DNA of 64,000 nt from Paenibacillus jilunlii (GCF_900102965.1 NZ_FNGM01000003.1:419100-483099), one strand, 5' to 3'; shown: positions 17,022 through 26,991, numbered from the stretch's first letter. The notes: generated by a model from the sequence alone, not told the origin. Made by a program: numbers and translations.

Positions 17022-18245
17022 TTAGTTTTGTAATCTTGTTTGAACTTCCGACATGATCTCTGGGAGGCTGCTGGAAAGATCAATGCCCTCCAGGCTGCAG
17101 CCCGTCTCAATGGCAGATTTATAGACCAGTGAAGCCGCTGCGCCTTCCCAGGAAATAGCACCGGTTATTGTGTTATCTTTCACAAATATCTGTGTGTAAA
17201 TGCCGTTCTCCTGCGCGGACATACTCACGTCACACTGTGATTCATCGGTCATTCCAATGGAAAAAAGCGATATTCCAAACGCATTAAAGTAGGTAACCGG
17301 AACGGCTTTGCGATAAGCCGCAGGTTCACTCGCTGCCATATTGTTGCCGGCAACACGGCCCTGCTCCATAGCTCCTCCCCATAAGCCTTCAACTTGTCCG
17401 TTCATTTCGGCGATATCCCCGGCAGCATATACATGCGGAGCGCTGGTCTCCATATTGGGGTTAACGATAATACCTGAACGGGTATCAATCGGTGTATCCT
17501 GCACAAGCTTTGTGTCCGGTACGATGCCAATCGAATAAACGACATGATCGCAAGCAACTGCAGATTCATCGTCAAGTGTAACTCCAGTAACGGCCTCTTC
17601 TCCCGTGATCGAGGTTACGCCGGAATGAAGAATGACTTTTACCCCAGACTGTTCGAGGGTCTGCTTGAGCATCTGTGAAGAAGTTTCATCCAGTTGTCTG
17701 ATCATCAACCGTGGTGCCGCTTCGACAACGGTCACTTCGTATCCGGCTTCATGCAAGGCCCATGCGGTTTCCAGCCCCTGCACCCCACCGCCGATGACAA
17801 CGATACGGTTGCCGCTTTCGAGGCTGGCTTTCAGCCTATCGGCATCTTGTAAATTCCGGATAGTATGAACGTTCTTCAGCCCCGCACCTTCCACAGGGAG
17901 CGCGCGGTTTCTCGCCCCCATGCAGAGCAGAAGCTTATGATACGCAATCTGTCGGCCGTCAGCAGTTTCCACCTGCTGACGGTCCGTGTTGATATGAGTG
18001 ACACGGGTAGAAGTGTGGACGTTGATTCGGTTGTCCTTGTACCATTTTTCCTTTTTGATCAAAACCTTCTCACTGTGCAAATCGGTGAACAACCCCTTGG
18101 TCAGCTTAATCCGGTTATACGGAAGATGCGCCTCCTCCCCAAGGATGGAGATCTCCGTATCCGTATCCGGCTCCCGATCACGAATCGCCTTGGCGGCATG
18201 AACGGCGGCCACCCCGCTGCCTACAATCACATAATGTTTGGACAT
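17022..18245 (-). CDS. NorW-like NAD(P)H:rubredoxin oxidoreductase (FAD)
   Basis: A 407-residue pyridine-nucleotide-disulfide oxidoreductase-type flavoprotein. The FAD-binding GxGxxA motif starts the protein ([17 protein letters not shown]), the NAD(P) motif is [16 protein letters not shown] near residue 147, and the second FAD motif is [12 protein letters not shown] near 270. No redox-active CxxxxC pair is present, as expected for rubredoxin or ferredoxin reductases. GGGGGG precedes the chosen ATG by 9 bases. Gene order with rubredoxin and the flavodiiron protein indicates a complete electron chain for NO or O2 reduction. Confidence 0.88.
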   Translation of the reverse strand: MSKHYVIVGSGVAAVHAAKAIRDREPDTDTEISILGEEAHLPYNRIKLTKGLFTDLHSEKVLIKKEKWYKDNRINVHTSTRVTHINTDRQQVETADGRQIAYHKLLLCMGARNRALPVEGAGLKNVHTIRNLQDADRLKASLESGNRIVVIGGGVQGLETAWALHEAGYEVTVVEAAPRLMIRQLDETSSQMLKQTLEQSGVKVILHSGVTSITGEEAVTGVTLDDESAVACDHVVYSIGIVPDTKLVQDTPIDTRSGIIVNPNMETSAPHVYAAGDIAEMNGQVEGLWGGAMEQGRVAGNNMAASEPAAYRKAVPVTYFNAFGISLFSIGMTDESQCDVSMSAQENGIYTQIFVKDNTITGAISWEGAAASLVYKSAIETGCSLEGIDLSSSLPEIMSEVQTRLQN

Positions 18246-18260
18246 GTGCATTCGCCCCCC

Positions 18261-19496
18261 TTAGTAAGCACTGAGCAGCAGATCCGAAACAAATTCCGCA
18301 GCATTTTTGATTTTTTGCACCTTATCAGCATCCTTCGGTGAGAAACGCACCCGGATCGGAAATTCCACATGGATCATCCCTGTTGATTTGATTACTTCGG
18401 ATGTACTCTGTACGGTCATGTTGGTAGCGTTCAGATAATCCTGAATGACCTCTATGGCTTCCCCGCTCCATCCATAGGAACCAAAAGCAGCTGCGAGTTT
18501 GCCTTCCAGATTCATATTTTGCATTTCTTTCAGAATAGGCTCCAGGTTGCCGATCATATCCGCATATCTGGTAGAGCTTCCGACAAATACGGCGTCGGCT
18601 GAGGCGATGCTGCTCAGAATTTCCGCTGCGCTGCTCTTGTCAGCATCCCATACTTCGGTCTCGATATGATTTTCCTTCAGGCAATCCCGGAGGATGTTCG
18701 CCATTTTTTTGGTATTGTTCTTGAGCGTGGTGTAGACAATTGCCGCTTTTTTGCCTTCATTCGTTTCACGGCTGAGCACATCGTAGAGATCAATATATTT
18801 CCGGATATTTTCCCGGATTAAGAACCCGTGGGAAGGTGCGATCATCTCAATATCCAGGTCCTGGACGGCGTCGATTAGTGTTCTGACATATCTGCGGTGA
18901 GGGTGAATGATTGCACTGTAATAGCCCTTGAAATCCTCCGTAATGTCGAACCCTGCTTCATCGCTGAACAGCTTCTCTACCGCAACATGGGTGCTGAAGA
19001 TATCGCAAGGGAAGAGGATTTTATCTTCCACACAATAGGTGATCATCGTTTCAGCAGTATGAAGATAGGGTGTCTCTTTGAACAACAGGGTTTTACCGCC
19101 GATATCCAGCGTATCCCCATCGTTCACAACGAGAAAGTTCCGGCTGTGAAGCTTATACATTTCCTGCAGCTCCGGCACAGCAATCGCGGTGCAGACAATC
19201 GTGGCGTTCAAAGCCCGGGAGGCCAGCGCAGCCAATCCCCCGGAATGGTCAGGCTCTGTATGGTTGATGACGATATACTCAATATCCATGGGATCAATGA
19301 ACTGGCTGAGCCGCTCCGCATACTCACGTCCAAATTCCATATCCACGGTATCAATCACCGTCGGCTTGCCGGTTTTTAGCAGGTAGGAGTTATAGGTTGT
19401 TCCCTTCGCCAGAATCAGACGATGAAACGGGACCTCGCGGTTATCAATTTTACCGACCCAATACGTATCTTGTGCAATCTTATATTCTGTGTTCAT
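18261..19496 (-). CDS. Flavodiiron protein (FprA/NorV-like NO or O2 reductase)
   Basis: About 411 residues with a metallo-beta-lactamase-like di-iron domain and a C-terminal flavodoxin domain. The di-iron ligand motif HTEPDHSGG (H-x-E-x-D-H) is near residue 79, further ligands are in TPYLHTAETM and LFPCDIFSTHV, and the FMN domain starts AAIVYTTLKNNTKKMA. I start at 19496 because AGGAGG lies 8 bases upstream. It heads the operon with the reductase and rubredoxin, and reduces NO to N2O or O2 to water in the cytoplasm. There is no fused rubredoxin domain, so the separate one is probably its partner. Confidence 0.92.
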   Translation of the reverse strand: MNTEYKIAQDTYWVGKIDNREVPFHRLILAKGTTYNSYLLKTGKPTVIDTVDMEFGREYAERLSQFIDPMDIEYIVINHTEPDHSGGLAALASRALNATIVCTAIAVPELQEMYKLHSRNFLVVNDGDTLDIGGKTLLFKETPYLHTAETMITYCVEDKILFPCDIFSTHVAVEKLFSDEAGFDITEDFKGYYSAIIHPHRRYVRTLIDAVQDLDIEMIAPSHGFLIRENIRKYIDLYDVLSRETNEGKKAAIVYTTLKNNTKKMANILRDCLKENHIETEVWDADKSSAAEILSSIASADAVFVGSSTRYADMIGNLEPILKEMQNMNLEGKLAAAFGSYGWSGEAIEVIQDYLNATNMTVQSTSEVIKSTGMIHVEFPIRVRFSPKDADKVQKIKNAAEFVSDLLLSAY

Positions 19497-19513
19497 AAGC
19501 TCAGCCTCCTGAA

Positions 19514-19528
19514 TGATAATGTTTATCA
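19514..19528. promoter_or_regulatory. Palindrome in the flavodiiron gene leader
   Basis: TGATAA-TGT-TTATCA is a perfect inverted repeat directly upstream of the ribosome-binding site, just downstream of a TAGAAT -10 candidate (19537-19542). A repressor site is likely; the regulator is unknown. Confidence 0.4.
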
Positions 19529-19542
19529 ACAACCTCATTCTA

Positions 19543-19995
19543 TAATGGAGGCTAAGTGAAAAGGAGGATTACAATCACATTTTGAAAACTTTCAAAGCAC
19601 AGCTTAAAAGTTTCAAACTATATTTATACTTTGAATATACACCGTTATCGCCAAAGGATTATGCGTTGGATCACTTTTGAGATATGACTATATAAACTGA
19701 ACTTGAGATTTTTCGATATTGGGTTGGCCGTGACTCCAGAGCTTCTCTGCTAATATTAGTTGGAAAAAGTAGACCTAATCCGAGCAATTCGCAGCTTTGC
19801 AGGTGAAATCGCTAAAATTAACTCTACTAATTCCCACTATTCCCTCTGCAGAAGGCATTTGAGCACATCTAAAGATACTTATTCCACTTCAGTTTCCTGC
19901 CACTCCCTGCCAACTTCCTGCCACTCCCTGCGATTCTACCCTTCCAGCTTCCGATTTCGTGGTCCTTCTGCAAAGCCACTGTATACTCGATGGCA
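19543..19995. other. Non-coding stretch with short tandem repeat
   Basis: No gene is supported here. The only structure I see is a 21-bp direct repeat: TTCCTGCCACTCCCTGC occurs at 19894-19910 and 19915-19931, close to the end of the leftward WYL gene. The rest is AT-rich. It resembles decayed intergenic repeat DNA but I cannot place it in a named family. Confidence 0.4.
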
Positions 19996-20949
19996 TTACC
20001 TTTCATACCGCTTGAACATCTTTTCCGCCTCTTCCCGAATCCGGCAGCGGAAAAACTCCGGTTCCAGCACTTCGGCATCTCCTCCCCATCCCAGGACATA
20101 GGGCAGCAGTTCCTCCGGCTGCCGGATGCGAAAAGTAACCAGAAGACCGTCCTCCCGCTCTTCGGTGGTCTCCAAATAATAATTAACAGTCTCGATAATT
20201 TTGTCGGCAATATTCAGATTCACCCGAACGACTACGCGTAAGTTACGGTCGTCAGGCGGGCGGTAACGGCTCAGGTTAAATCCGGCCGGGACGGAGAAGC
20301 GCTCTTCCAGCACCGCAAGCTCTGTCATCCGTGACAACCGGAAATGGCGGATATCCTGCCGGAGACCGCAGCGGGCGATCAGCGTCCAGTTCCCCTGGAC
20401 GAGCGCCAGGCCATAGGGGTCAACCTCACGGCTGCTCATGCGGCTGCCGTCCGCATCCGGCATTTTTTTCAGATACGTAAAGCTTAACTTGCGCCGCTCC
20501 AGGATCGCGCGCCGGGTTTGTCCGAGGTAGTCCTTTTCCTTCCGGTGGGTTACCGGTTCTCCCGCTTGAAGAAGCCTCATCGTTTCCCGTACGCGCGCCG
20601 ACTCGGCACGCACCGGCTCCGGCAGAATCGCTTCAATTTTGCGTCTGGCAGATTGTGACATGCTGCCGTACTCCGCATCCAGCCTTTGTTCAATGAAATC
20701 CGTCCCCATTAGCAGGGCTACAGCCTCTTCAGCTGTCAAGCCTACCGGGGGCAGGAAATACCCTTCCATCAACGAATATCCCTGCCCGGGAGCGCCAAGA
20801 ATCGGAACTCCCGCTTCGCTCAGGGCTTGAATATCGCGGTAGATCGTCCGCACGCTGGTCTCGAATTGAGCCGCCAAATCTTCCGCTCTAAGCACTTTGC
20901 TCCGCTGGAGCTCTAGTGTAATGGCAAGCTGCCGTTCCGTTTTGTTCAT
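19996..20949 (-). CDS. HTH/WYL-domain transcription regulator (YafY type)
   Basis: A 317-residue regulator. An N-terminal HTH_11 winged helix is seen (KVLRAEDLAAQFETSVRTIYRDIQAL written in parts: RAEDLAAQF, VRTIYRDI), followed by a central WYL domain (SFTYLKK, REVDPYGLALVQGNWTLIA) and a C-terminal WCX extension (RVNLNIADKI, VLGWGGDAEVLEPEF). The ligand is unknown; WYL domains often sense nucleic acid or nucleotides. The ribosome-binding site before the ATG is weak. It has no obvious operon partner. Confidence 0.85.
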   Translation of the reverse strand: MNKTERQLAITLELQRSKVLRAEDLAAQFETSVRTIYRDIQALSEAGVPILGAPGQGYSLMEGYFLPPVGLTAEEAVALLMGTDFIEQRLDAEYGSMSQSARRKIEAILPEPVRAESARVRETMRLLQAGEPVTHRKEKDYLGQTRRAILERRKLSFTYLKKMPDADGSRMSSREVDPYGLALVQGNWTLIARCGLRQDIRHFRLSRMTELAVLEERFSVPAGFNLSRYRPPDDRNLRVVVRVNLNIADKIIETVNYYLETTEEREDGLLVTFRIRQPEELLPYVLGWGGDAEVLEPEFFRCRIREEAEKMFKRYER

Positions 20950-21082
20950 CTTCTTGTCCCCCGCTGCTGTATAGGTCTGTTACATCTTATAATAATCGCG
21001 GCTGACGAACAACTCCATGCGGCTGAGACTGTGGTTAATGTCGCCTATCCTCCAGGTATGGTATGCAATAATTCCGCGAAAA

Positions 21083-21123
21083 ACAGCCTGTCCAAGGAGC
21101 AGCGAGTTCCTTAGGCAGGCTGT
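21083..21123 (-). terminator. Terminator downstream of the GH85 gene
   Basis: The stem ACAGCCTG/CAGGCTGT with an inner AAGGA/TTCCTT pairing is followed leftward by TTTT. It lies about 118 bases beyond the GH85 stop. Confidence 0.75.
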
Positions 21124-21124
21124 A

Positions 21125-21241
21125 TTGTTGAAAACGTAAAATTAACGGGCATCATTCATAATGAACTGTACCGCATTGCTCCTGGTAGCCGGACTGGCGG
21201 GAACGATCTCTCTCCACGTGCGGCCATTGGCTTAAGAGTAA
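21125..21241 (-). pseudogene. Possible decayed 3' extension of the GH85 gene
   Basis: Between the GH85 stop and its terminator, a different leftward frame reads about 28 residues that look protein-like (for example NGRTWREIVPAS, then SNAVQFIMNDAR) before a stop. This could be the remnant of a lost C-terminal domain. A plus-strand reading is also open, so the assignment is weak. Confidence 0.25.
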
Positions 21242-24037
21242 TTAATGGCTGCCCTTCAAATACACCGGTTCAGAGCGGTTGCCTGCATAGTCCTCCATCA
21301 CCACATACACAACATTGGCCGTTGAGCGGAAGCTTAGAGAGGCTTTGGTTGTCCGTCCCCGGACAATCATCGGCTTATTGCCGGAGCTGTAGGTGGTTGC
21401 AAAAGATTTCGCCACCCCATCCTCATAAACATACAGATACCGCCAGTCTCTGGTGTTCGGCATCGGCAAATTCAGCATGTCTTGATTCCAGGACCACGCT
21501 TCCGCATACGGCTCGGAGATCGTATCAATGAAATGTCCGCTCACCGAAACCGGATCAGCTGTGCCTGCCGTGACGGTGACGATGTAATCATCGCCGTTCA
21601 CCGGCATCCCGGTGAATTCTGTTGAAGTGGAGCCTGCTGGAACAACGATGTGCTGCTGCACCGGCTCCGCAGTTGTAATCCAGTTCACGGACTGCACGCG
21701 GACGGTGATGTCCCCTGCTGCACCGCCTGAATTCGCCCAGCTTACAGCAAACTTCCCGTCTGCTTGGGAATTCACCTTCAGATTGGAGACTGCCGCATTC
21801 AGGTTAAAAGCCAGGCTGGCTGCTTCCCCTTCCCGTCCGTCCGCACCGACGGCCACAACTTTAAGTGTCCCGGATTTAGCCGGAAGGCGCTTAAGGTAGA
21901 ACACCTCATCATATTTACCGCCCATATAGACATCATTGACATAGACATTGTATTGCTTAACCTTATTGTAGTCAGGGTCCAGTTTCCACTCTGCGACCAT
22001 TTCTTTCGTATCGGGAAATGCATTAGCAATTGTAAGGCCAGCCGGAGCGGCAGGTTTTACGGCAGTACCGTCCGTTATCCGGATCTGACCGATATTCATC
22101 TGATAATTGTTCACAACCCCTTGGCCGGGATTAAAGACGAGTCCAAACGCGGCAACCGTCCGGCCTGCATAGGCGCTCAGATCCAGCTCCTTGGTGGCCC
22201 AGCCGCTGGTTTTACGGCCGCTGTCCGGAACCGGCACTTTGACCACAGTATTCGGATCATCTGCCAATATGATGCCCACCGCCATCGAAGATGAATTCGC
22301 ACCCGCCGGCTTGTTGTAGCTAATGGACAGCTTGGAGCTTGTCTTCAGGCTGAGCTCTGTTTTGTATAAACGCAGGAAATTCTCTGCATTCAGATTTCCG
22401 TTCACCACCAGCGAGCTGCCGCCGTTAAACCCGCCGATCTGCTTATACATATAACGTTCCGTACCAGACAGGTTGTATTCGGGCCCATAGTCAAAATCCA
22501 CAGTAAGCCTGTTGCCTGTAGTCTCCTGCCACCATTGCCAAGTGACGGGAATGTCCTGCAAGCTCATATTGGACCATTCCTCATTGTTGGAGACTGCACC
22601 GTTCACATAATACGACAACCCGTGCCCGGTATTGAAATTAGTATAAAAGTTATTGTCCTTAATAACCGAACGTTCTGCAATCACAGAAGAAATCCCCGGC
22701 CAATAGCGGTTGTCGGCATAGACATCCGAGACGGTGTTGGCGGCTGGCTTCGCGGTATTCTTGGGATTCACGTTGGGTCCCGACCACCACAGCTGCTCAC
22801 GCAAATGCGTCATCCACTGGTAATCATTCTCCGATCTGCGGGAGACTGGATATGATTGCCCCATATCTTCATCGAGACCGGCATGTACAAAATCGGCCCC
22901 AAGCGTAGCGAGACTAAGTCTCGGCAGACCGCCCGCATCCAGCTTGGCCGCAAGTGCTGAACCATTAACCGACTTGAAACGGTCCCGGCCCGCCTCCAGG
23001 CCTGCATACCCCACATCATATAAGCTGTAGCTGGTGCCCAGGCTGCTATTCAGATTGGCCAAATAATTGTTGGCACCCGTAATCTGGGTGTTTCCGGCCC
23101 CATAATCGAAGAAAAAGGAATTGGATACCGGCTCCTTTGTGCTTTTATCGACCAGCATGGAGATGTTGGACTCATTCAACGTCCGTGCGAACGTGTTAGA
23201 GCCGGTAGTGGTATTCAGTGAATCGTACCATTGTACATACAGTCCGCCCTTTTGTAGCGCTTTCATAAATGCGGTGTATTCCGGAATATCTGCTACTGCA
23301 ACATTCGGATTCATTTCCTCCTGATTGACAAAATAGCCGTCAAAGCCAAAATACTCTGCCATTTCAATCATTTTATCAGCTACAGGAAAATTTCCATTCT
23401 TATCCCGGACGATCATCTGCTTGTAGGTCTGCTGGCCGCGGTCATTGTTGGAAAAGAAAATGCCGGCCAGGGACATTACGCCATTTTTATGCGCTGCATC
23501 GGTATAGGTTGGATTGGGGATATTCAGCATCCCGAACTCAAACCATTTCTGCTGCCAGTCCTTCTGGGCCAGCTCATCATAATATTCCGGAGGGGTATAA
23601 GCGGTAGCCGTGCCATGCCAGTAAGAGTAATAATCGATATATTGCCAAAAGTTAAAGTGGTACTGCGCAAACTTGTTCGTATACGGGGCATTCTCAATAA
23701 ATGCGTTGCCGTAGTCGCCAGCCACATTCATCATCCGGGTCTGCGGGCTGAGCGACGGATTCGCCTGGGTCGCAGCAAAAGGGGCGATCCGCTGCTGCAG
23801 CGGCACACGTGATCTAAGCAGTTCAGCATCCGGATCGGTCTGTGGACTCCAGTTGGCAATATGGCTGCTGGTATAACCATGAACATTGGGCTGGTTGGCA
23901 CCAGGAGCACTGTCTCCTTGAAAAGGCCATGTGTCGCCGGCATACGCCGTTAAGGGAAGACCTGAAACTAACAAAGCAGCAGCCAACAATGCAGATGTCA
24001 GCTTAGGAAGTGATCGGGTACCGGTGGGAATATTCAT
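21242..24037 (-). CDS. Secreted endo-beta-N-acetylglucosaminidase, GH85
   Basis: About 931 residues. A signal peptide of about 33 residues (hydrophobic core LTSALLAAALLVSGLPL, cleavage after AYA) indicates export. The GH85 catalytic barrel contains FDGYFVNQEE, where Asn and Glu two apart are the assisting and acid residues of the family, and nearby NFWQYIDYYSYWHG and YVQWYDSL. Downstream are a jelly-roll region around residues 500-620 and fibronectin-like segments (AAPAGLTIANAFP...; YNVYVNDVYMGG). The start at 24037 has GAGGAGG 8 bases upstream. The enzyme cleaves the chitobiose core of N-glycans. A terminator and a possible lost domain lie downstream. Confidence 0.9.
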   Translation of the reverse strand: MNIPTGTRSLPKLTSALLAAALLVSGLPLTAYAGDTWPFQGDSAPGANQPNVHGYTSSHIANWSPQTDPDAELLRSRVPLQQRIAPFAATQANPSLSPQTRMMNVAGDYGNAFIENAPYTNKFAQYHFNFWQYIDYYSYWHGTATAYTPPEYYDELAQKDWQQKWFEFGMLNIPNPTYTDAAHKNGVMSLAGIFFSNNDRGQQTYKQMIVRDKNGNFPVADKMIEMAEYFGFDGYFVNQEEMNPNVAVADIPEYTAFMKALQKGGLYVQWYDSLNTTTGSNTFARTLNESNISMLVDKSTKEPVSNSFFFDYGAGNTQITGANNYLANLNSSLGTSYSLYDVGYAGLEAGRDRFKSVNGSALAAKLDAGGLPRLSLATLGADFVHAGLDEDMGQSYPVSRRSENDYQWMTHLREQLWWSGPNVNPKNTAKPAANTVSDVYADNRYWPGISSVIAERSVIKDNNFYTNFNTGHGLSYYVNGAVSNNEEWSNMSLQDIPVTWQWWQETTGNRLTVDFDYGPEYNLSGTERYMYKQIGGFNGGSSLVVNGNLNAENFLRLYKTELSLKTSSKLSISYNKPAGANSSSMAVGIILADDPNTVVKVPVPDSGRKTSGWATKELDLSAYAGRTVAAFGLVFNPGQGVVNNYQMNIGQIRITDGTAVKPAAPAGLTIANAFPDTKEMVAEWKLDPDYNKVKQYNVYVNDVYMGGKYDEVFYLKRLPAKSGTLKVVAVGADGREGEAASLAFNLNAAVSNLKVNSQADGKFAVSWANSGGAAGDITVRVQSVNWITTAEPVQQHIVVPAGSTSTEFTGMPVNGDDYIVTVTAGTADPVSVSGHFIDTISEPYAEAWSWNQDMLNLPMPNTRDWRYLYVYEDGVAKSFATTYSSGNKPMIVRGRTTKASLSFRSTANVVYVVMEDYAGNRSEPVYLKGSH

Positions 24038-24186
24038 CCTTCCATCCTCCTCGTCAATTGTGGTTTCGTCCTGCAAGTGTTGCCATCCCTCACCCCTTCT
24101 TTGCTTATTTGCTTTCCCACCCAATCTATCCCGGATCTTCGCTTACAAATAGTGGAGAAATTAAAGAAATGCTGGACTAATTAAAG

Positions 24187-24555
24187 TTAGCTGGGATTTT
24201 GAATTGATTCACGGATGCTTTTAGGAAGCTTTTTGACTACTAAATCATAGGAATGGTCGATCATGTAAAAAATATCCTGCTCCGGCACGGAACCGTCGAG
24301 GGTGACTGAGTTCCAGTGTTTCTTGTTCATATGGTACCCTGGCCGCACATTGTCATATTGCTCCCGCAAATTTGCGGCGATTACAGGATCACATTTTAGA
24401 TTGATAATCATTTGGTTGGCTATATTCTCAAAAATAAGTGCAAACATTCTATTTTCGACTTTGATCACCAGTGAATCCAGCCCAAAGGGATGCGTTGGGA
24501 CTGCCCCCTTCTTCTTCAAACCATATTCTATTATGTTTTCTTTCATATTTTTCAT
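24187..24555 (-). CDS. MmcQ/YjbR-family protein
   Basis: A 122-residue protein matching the YjbR/MmcQ fold (CyaY-like, putative double-wing DNA binding). The N-terminal THPFGLDSLVIKVENRMFAL and central KCDPVIAANLREQYDNVRPGYHMNKKHWNSV (given in parts: CDPVIAANLREQY, GYHMNKKHW) are the family hallmarks. An AAAGGA site precedes the ATG. The function is not established for the family. Confidence 0.8.
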   Translation of the reverse strand: MKNMKENIIEYGLKKKGAVPTHPFGLDSLVIKVENRMFALIFENIANQMIINLKCDPVIAANLREQYDNVRPGYHMNKKHWNSVTLDGSVPEQDIFYMIDHSYDLVVKKLPKSIRESIQNPS

Positions 24556-24591
24556 AGCAGCAACGTTCCTTTCCTGATATTTTCCCTCGTT

Positions 24592-26991
24592 TTAGCGGTT
24601 CCGGTTAATAATATAGTCCAATAAATGGTTCAGAAAAGATATTTTGCGGGGAACTGCATTTAGTGCCTCAACGGCATGGCAGTAGTGATCCCACATTTCG
24701 ATTCTGGCGGCTTCCGGACCAAGGACGGACACAAAGGTCGAATTGTTATTTTCCACATCCATCCGCGTATTTTTGCCCAGCAGTTGATGGTCCCCTTCCA
24801 AGTCCAGCAGATCATCTTTGATCTGAAAAGCAATGCCTGCATGGTAGGCGAATTTCTTCAACGCTTCGATTTCAGCAGATTGTACCTCGGCCAGAATGGC
24901 CGGCATGACCAAAGAGGCTTCAAACGCCAACCCGGTTTTGTAAAAACACATCATATTCAATTGCTCCAGGGTCATTGCTTTTCCTTTGGAGTGCAAATCC
25001 ATCGCCTGCCCCATACACATATCCTCTGCCTTTTCGGCCGAATATTGCATGAGAGCCAGCACAGTTACAGGATTGAAAGCCTGAAGCGACGCCTGTTCCT
25101 GAATCGCTTTTTGAATCAGATACAGGCCGGTTAGTTCCGCCGTAGCGCTGTTATGCACCTGATGTAAGGTTGGCCGTCCTCTGCGGGTGGGCGCATTATC
25201 CTGGGAGGGCAGATCATCGAAGATCAAGGATGCGGTATGCATAAATTCCAATGATCTCAGAAGCGGCTCAATCGCAGCTGCCTGCAGTCCATACACCTCA
25301 ACACCCAGCACCCAGGTCAAAATAGGACGTATCCGCTTCCCGTCCCCCGTCAGACTATAATTCGCCGCCTCAATCAGTGATTCTTTCATCGGAGGGCTTC
25401 CGGCCGGCCTGGGAATCTTCAGCAGAGCGTTGATTTGATCCCGGACCGTGCGGATGGTCGTCTGAAACTTCTCTTTTTCCATCCGGTCGTTTTTCAATTG
25501 GGTATTGATCTGATCCCGGAGCAGCTTGTCGAAGAAATCCACATCGTCTGCTTTGCGGACCATAGCCTGGATGAGGCGGTTGAACTCCGGATTTCCGGAA
25601 GCAAAAATCTCCATGATTTCATTATACTGTTCTGTACCTACGCGTTCTTTGCAGCGTTTCAGTCCGTTGATTGCCCGGTCTATAATCACCTCAAGGGTCT
25701 TGGCATCGGAATGATATACATTATGGATCAAGTGGGAGATTACCGTCCAGTAGAGTTCATAGGGATTGATTAGATCGGGACGCTGCTCCCGGTATTTTAA
25801 ATAATAGGTATAAGGCGTGACCGCCCCGTCCCTCATATCGTCATACATATCCGCAAAATCATCGGCCAGCTGGTTATAGATTCCATAAAAGAAGGTCCGC
25901 TCCTCAAAACCTTTATCCTCAGAAGCACTAATCACCGAACGGACAATTAACCTCGAAGAAGAAGATTTTAAAATGACAGGGATATACAGCTCTTCATTGG
26001 TGTACTTCGCATTAGCCAGATCCTTGTTACGGTCGGTGTCCTGGGAATGAAAAAACACATACGACTGTTCAAAAAAGGTCGCTTCGGTTTCGGGCTTCTG
26101 CAGGCTCTTGATATATTCAAAAGCAGTCCGCAGCTCTGTATGGACGTATTGAATAATTTCCATATGGACTCCAGGCCACTCGCTCAGCTCCGGTACATTT
26201 CCCGTCAGAAGTGCGGTGCGTATCATTGCGGAATATTGTTCTTTTTCGGGAGGCGTTAAGACTTGGGAATCCAGCAGATCGTCAATAAAAGGATAGGTCA
26301 AACCATAGGAATACCCGATCCGGATAGCTTCATCCAGTCTGCGGGTACGTTCAGCGGAAGTGGTCTGTTCATCCATTTCTTCTACCACATGCAGAATAAC
26401 CCCGACGATGATTTTGATCAGCTTACGCTCGGCTTGGCCGGCATCCATTTCCTGCGGAAGATGGGAAGAGACATTCTTAAGTTTGTCTATCACCCAAATC
26501 GCGGCGCTTTCGATTCCTTCCTTCTGGGCCCAGCGGTAAAATCCGGCTAAGCTGGTCAATCCGGTCAATCCAGGTCGGTCCTCCCGCGCATTTGTGCCGG
26601 AATGCATCAAGTGTCTTTTCAGGTCAGTGACTACGCGCTGAATCCGGGTCTTGGTGCGGGGATCATCCAGCGCTTTGCCCAGGTCTCTCATGTAAATATA
26701 GGATACACTCCGATCCAAATAGTCATCCAGTTTGCCTGAATAGTTCAGCCATTCCAGGTACTTCTGATCACCCTGTGTACCCCCTGCTCTCTTTCCGCGT
26801 GTAAAAAAAGACAGCCATGACCGTTGATGGACATGGTTCTTCTTCCACAACTGAATATCTTTAGTCAATATAGGGACATAAGTTTTGTCCATGACCTGCC
26901 TATACAGGGCTGCAAAATACTGGGCTGCCTTATGCTCCGCCAAACGGTACACCGTATCGCCCTTCTCCGTAAAGTTCTTATTCATATGCAT
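24592..26991 (-). CDS. Two-domain isoprenoid (polyprenyl) synthase-like protein
   Basis: A 799-residue protein. The C-terminal ~290 residues are a trans-polyprenyl diphosphate synthase: first Asp-rich motif DDLPSQDNAPTRRG near 592-605, GKRIRP near 551, and second motif FQIKDDLLD near 722-730. The N-terminal ~500 residues are helical and also hold an Asp-rich pair, FIDDLLD near 235-241 and QLADDFADMYDDMRDG near 374-389. Those are about 140 residues apart, the spacing of class-I isoprenoid synthases. It may therefore be a bifunctional prenyltransferase/terpene-synthase-like enzyme; the N-terminal assignment is inference. The start at 26991 has AGAGG nearby and overlaps a short upstream ORF. Confidence 0.8.
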   Translation of the reverse strand: MHMNKNFTEKGDTVYRLAEHKAAQYFAALYRQVMDKTYVPILTKDIQLWKKNHVHQRSWLSFFTRGKRAGGTQGDQKYLEWLNYSGKLDDYLDRSVSYIYMRDLGKALDDPRTKTRIQRVVTDLKRHLMHSGTNAREDRPGLTGLTSLAGFYRWAQKEGIESAAIWVIDKLKNVSSHLPQEMDAGQAERKLIKIIVGVILHVVEEMDEQTTSAERTRRLDEAIRIGYSYGLTYPFIDDLLDSQVLTPPEKEQYSAMIRTALLTGNVPELSEWPGVHMEIIQYVHTELRTAFEYIKSLQKPETEATFFEQSYVFFHSQDTDRNKDLANAKYTNEELYIPVILKSSSSRLIVRSVISASEDKGFEERTFFYGIYNQLADDFADMYDDMRDGAVTPYTYYLKYREQRPDLINPYELYWTVISHLIHNVYHSDAKTLEVIIDRAINGLKRCKERVGTEQYNEIMEIFASGNPEFNRLIQAMVRKADDVDFFDKLLRDQINTQLKNDRMEKEKFQTTIRTVRDQINALLKIPRPAGSPPMKESLIEAANYSLTGDGKRIRPILTWVLGVEVYGLQAAAIEPLLRSLEFMHTASLIFDDLPSQDNAPTRRGRPTLHQVHNSATAELTGLYLIQKAIQEQASLQAFNPVTVLALMQYSAEKAEDMCMGQAMDLHSKGKAMTLEQLNMMCFYKTGLAFEASLVMPAILAEVQSAEIEALKKFAYHAGIAFQIKDDLLDLEGDHQLLGKNTRMDVENNNSTFVSVLGPEAARIEMWDHYCHAVEALNAVPRKISFLNHLLDYIINRNR

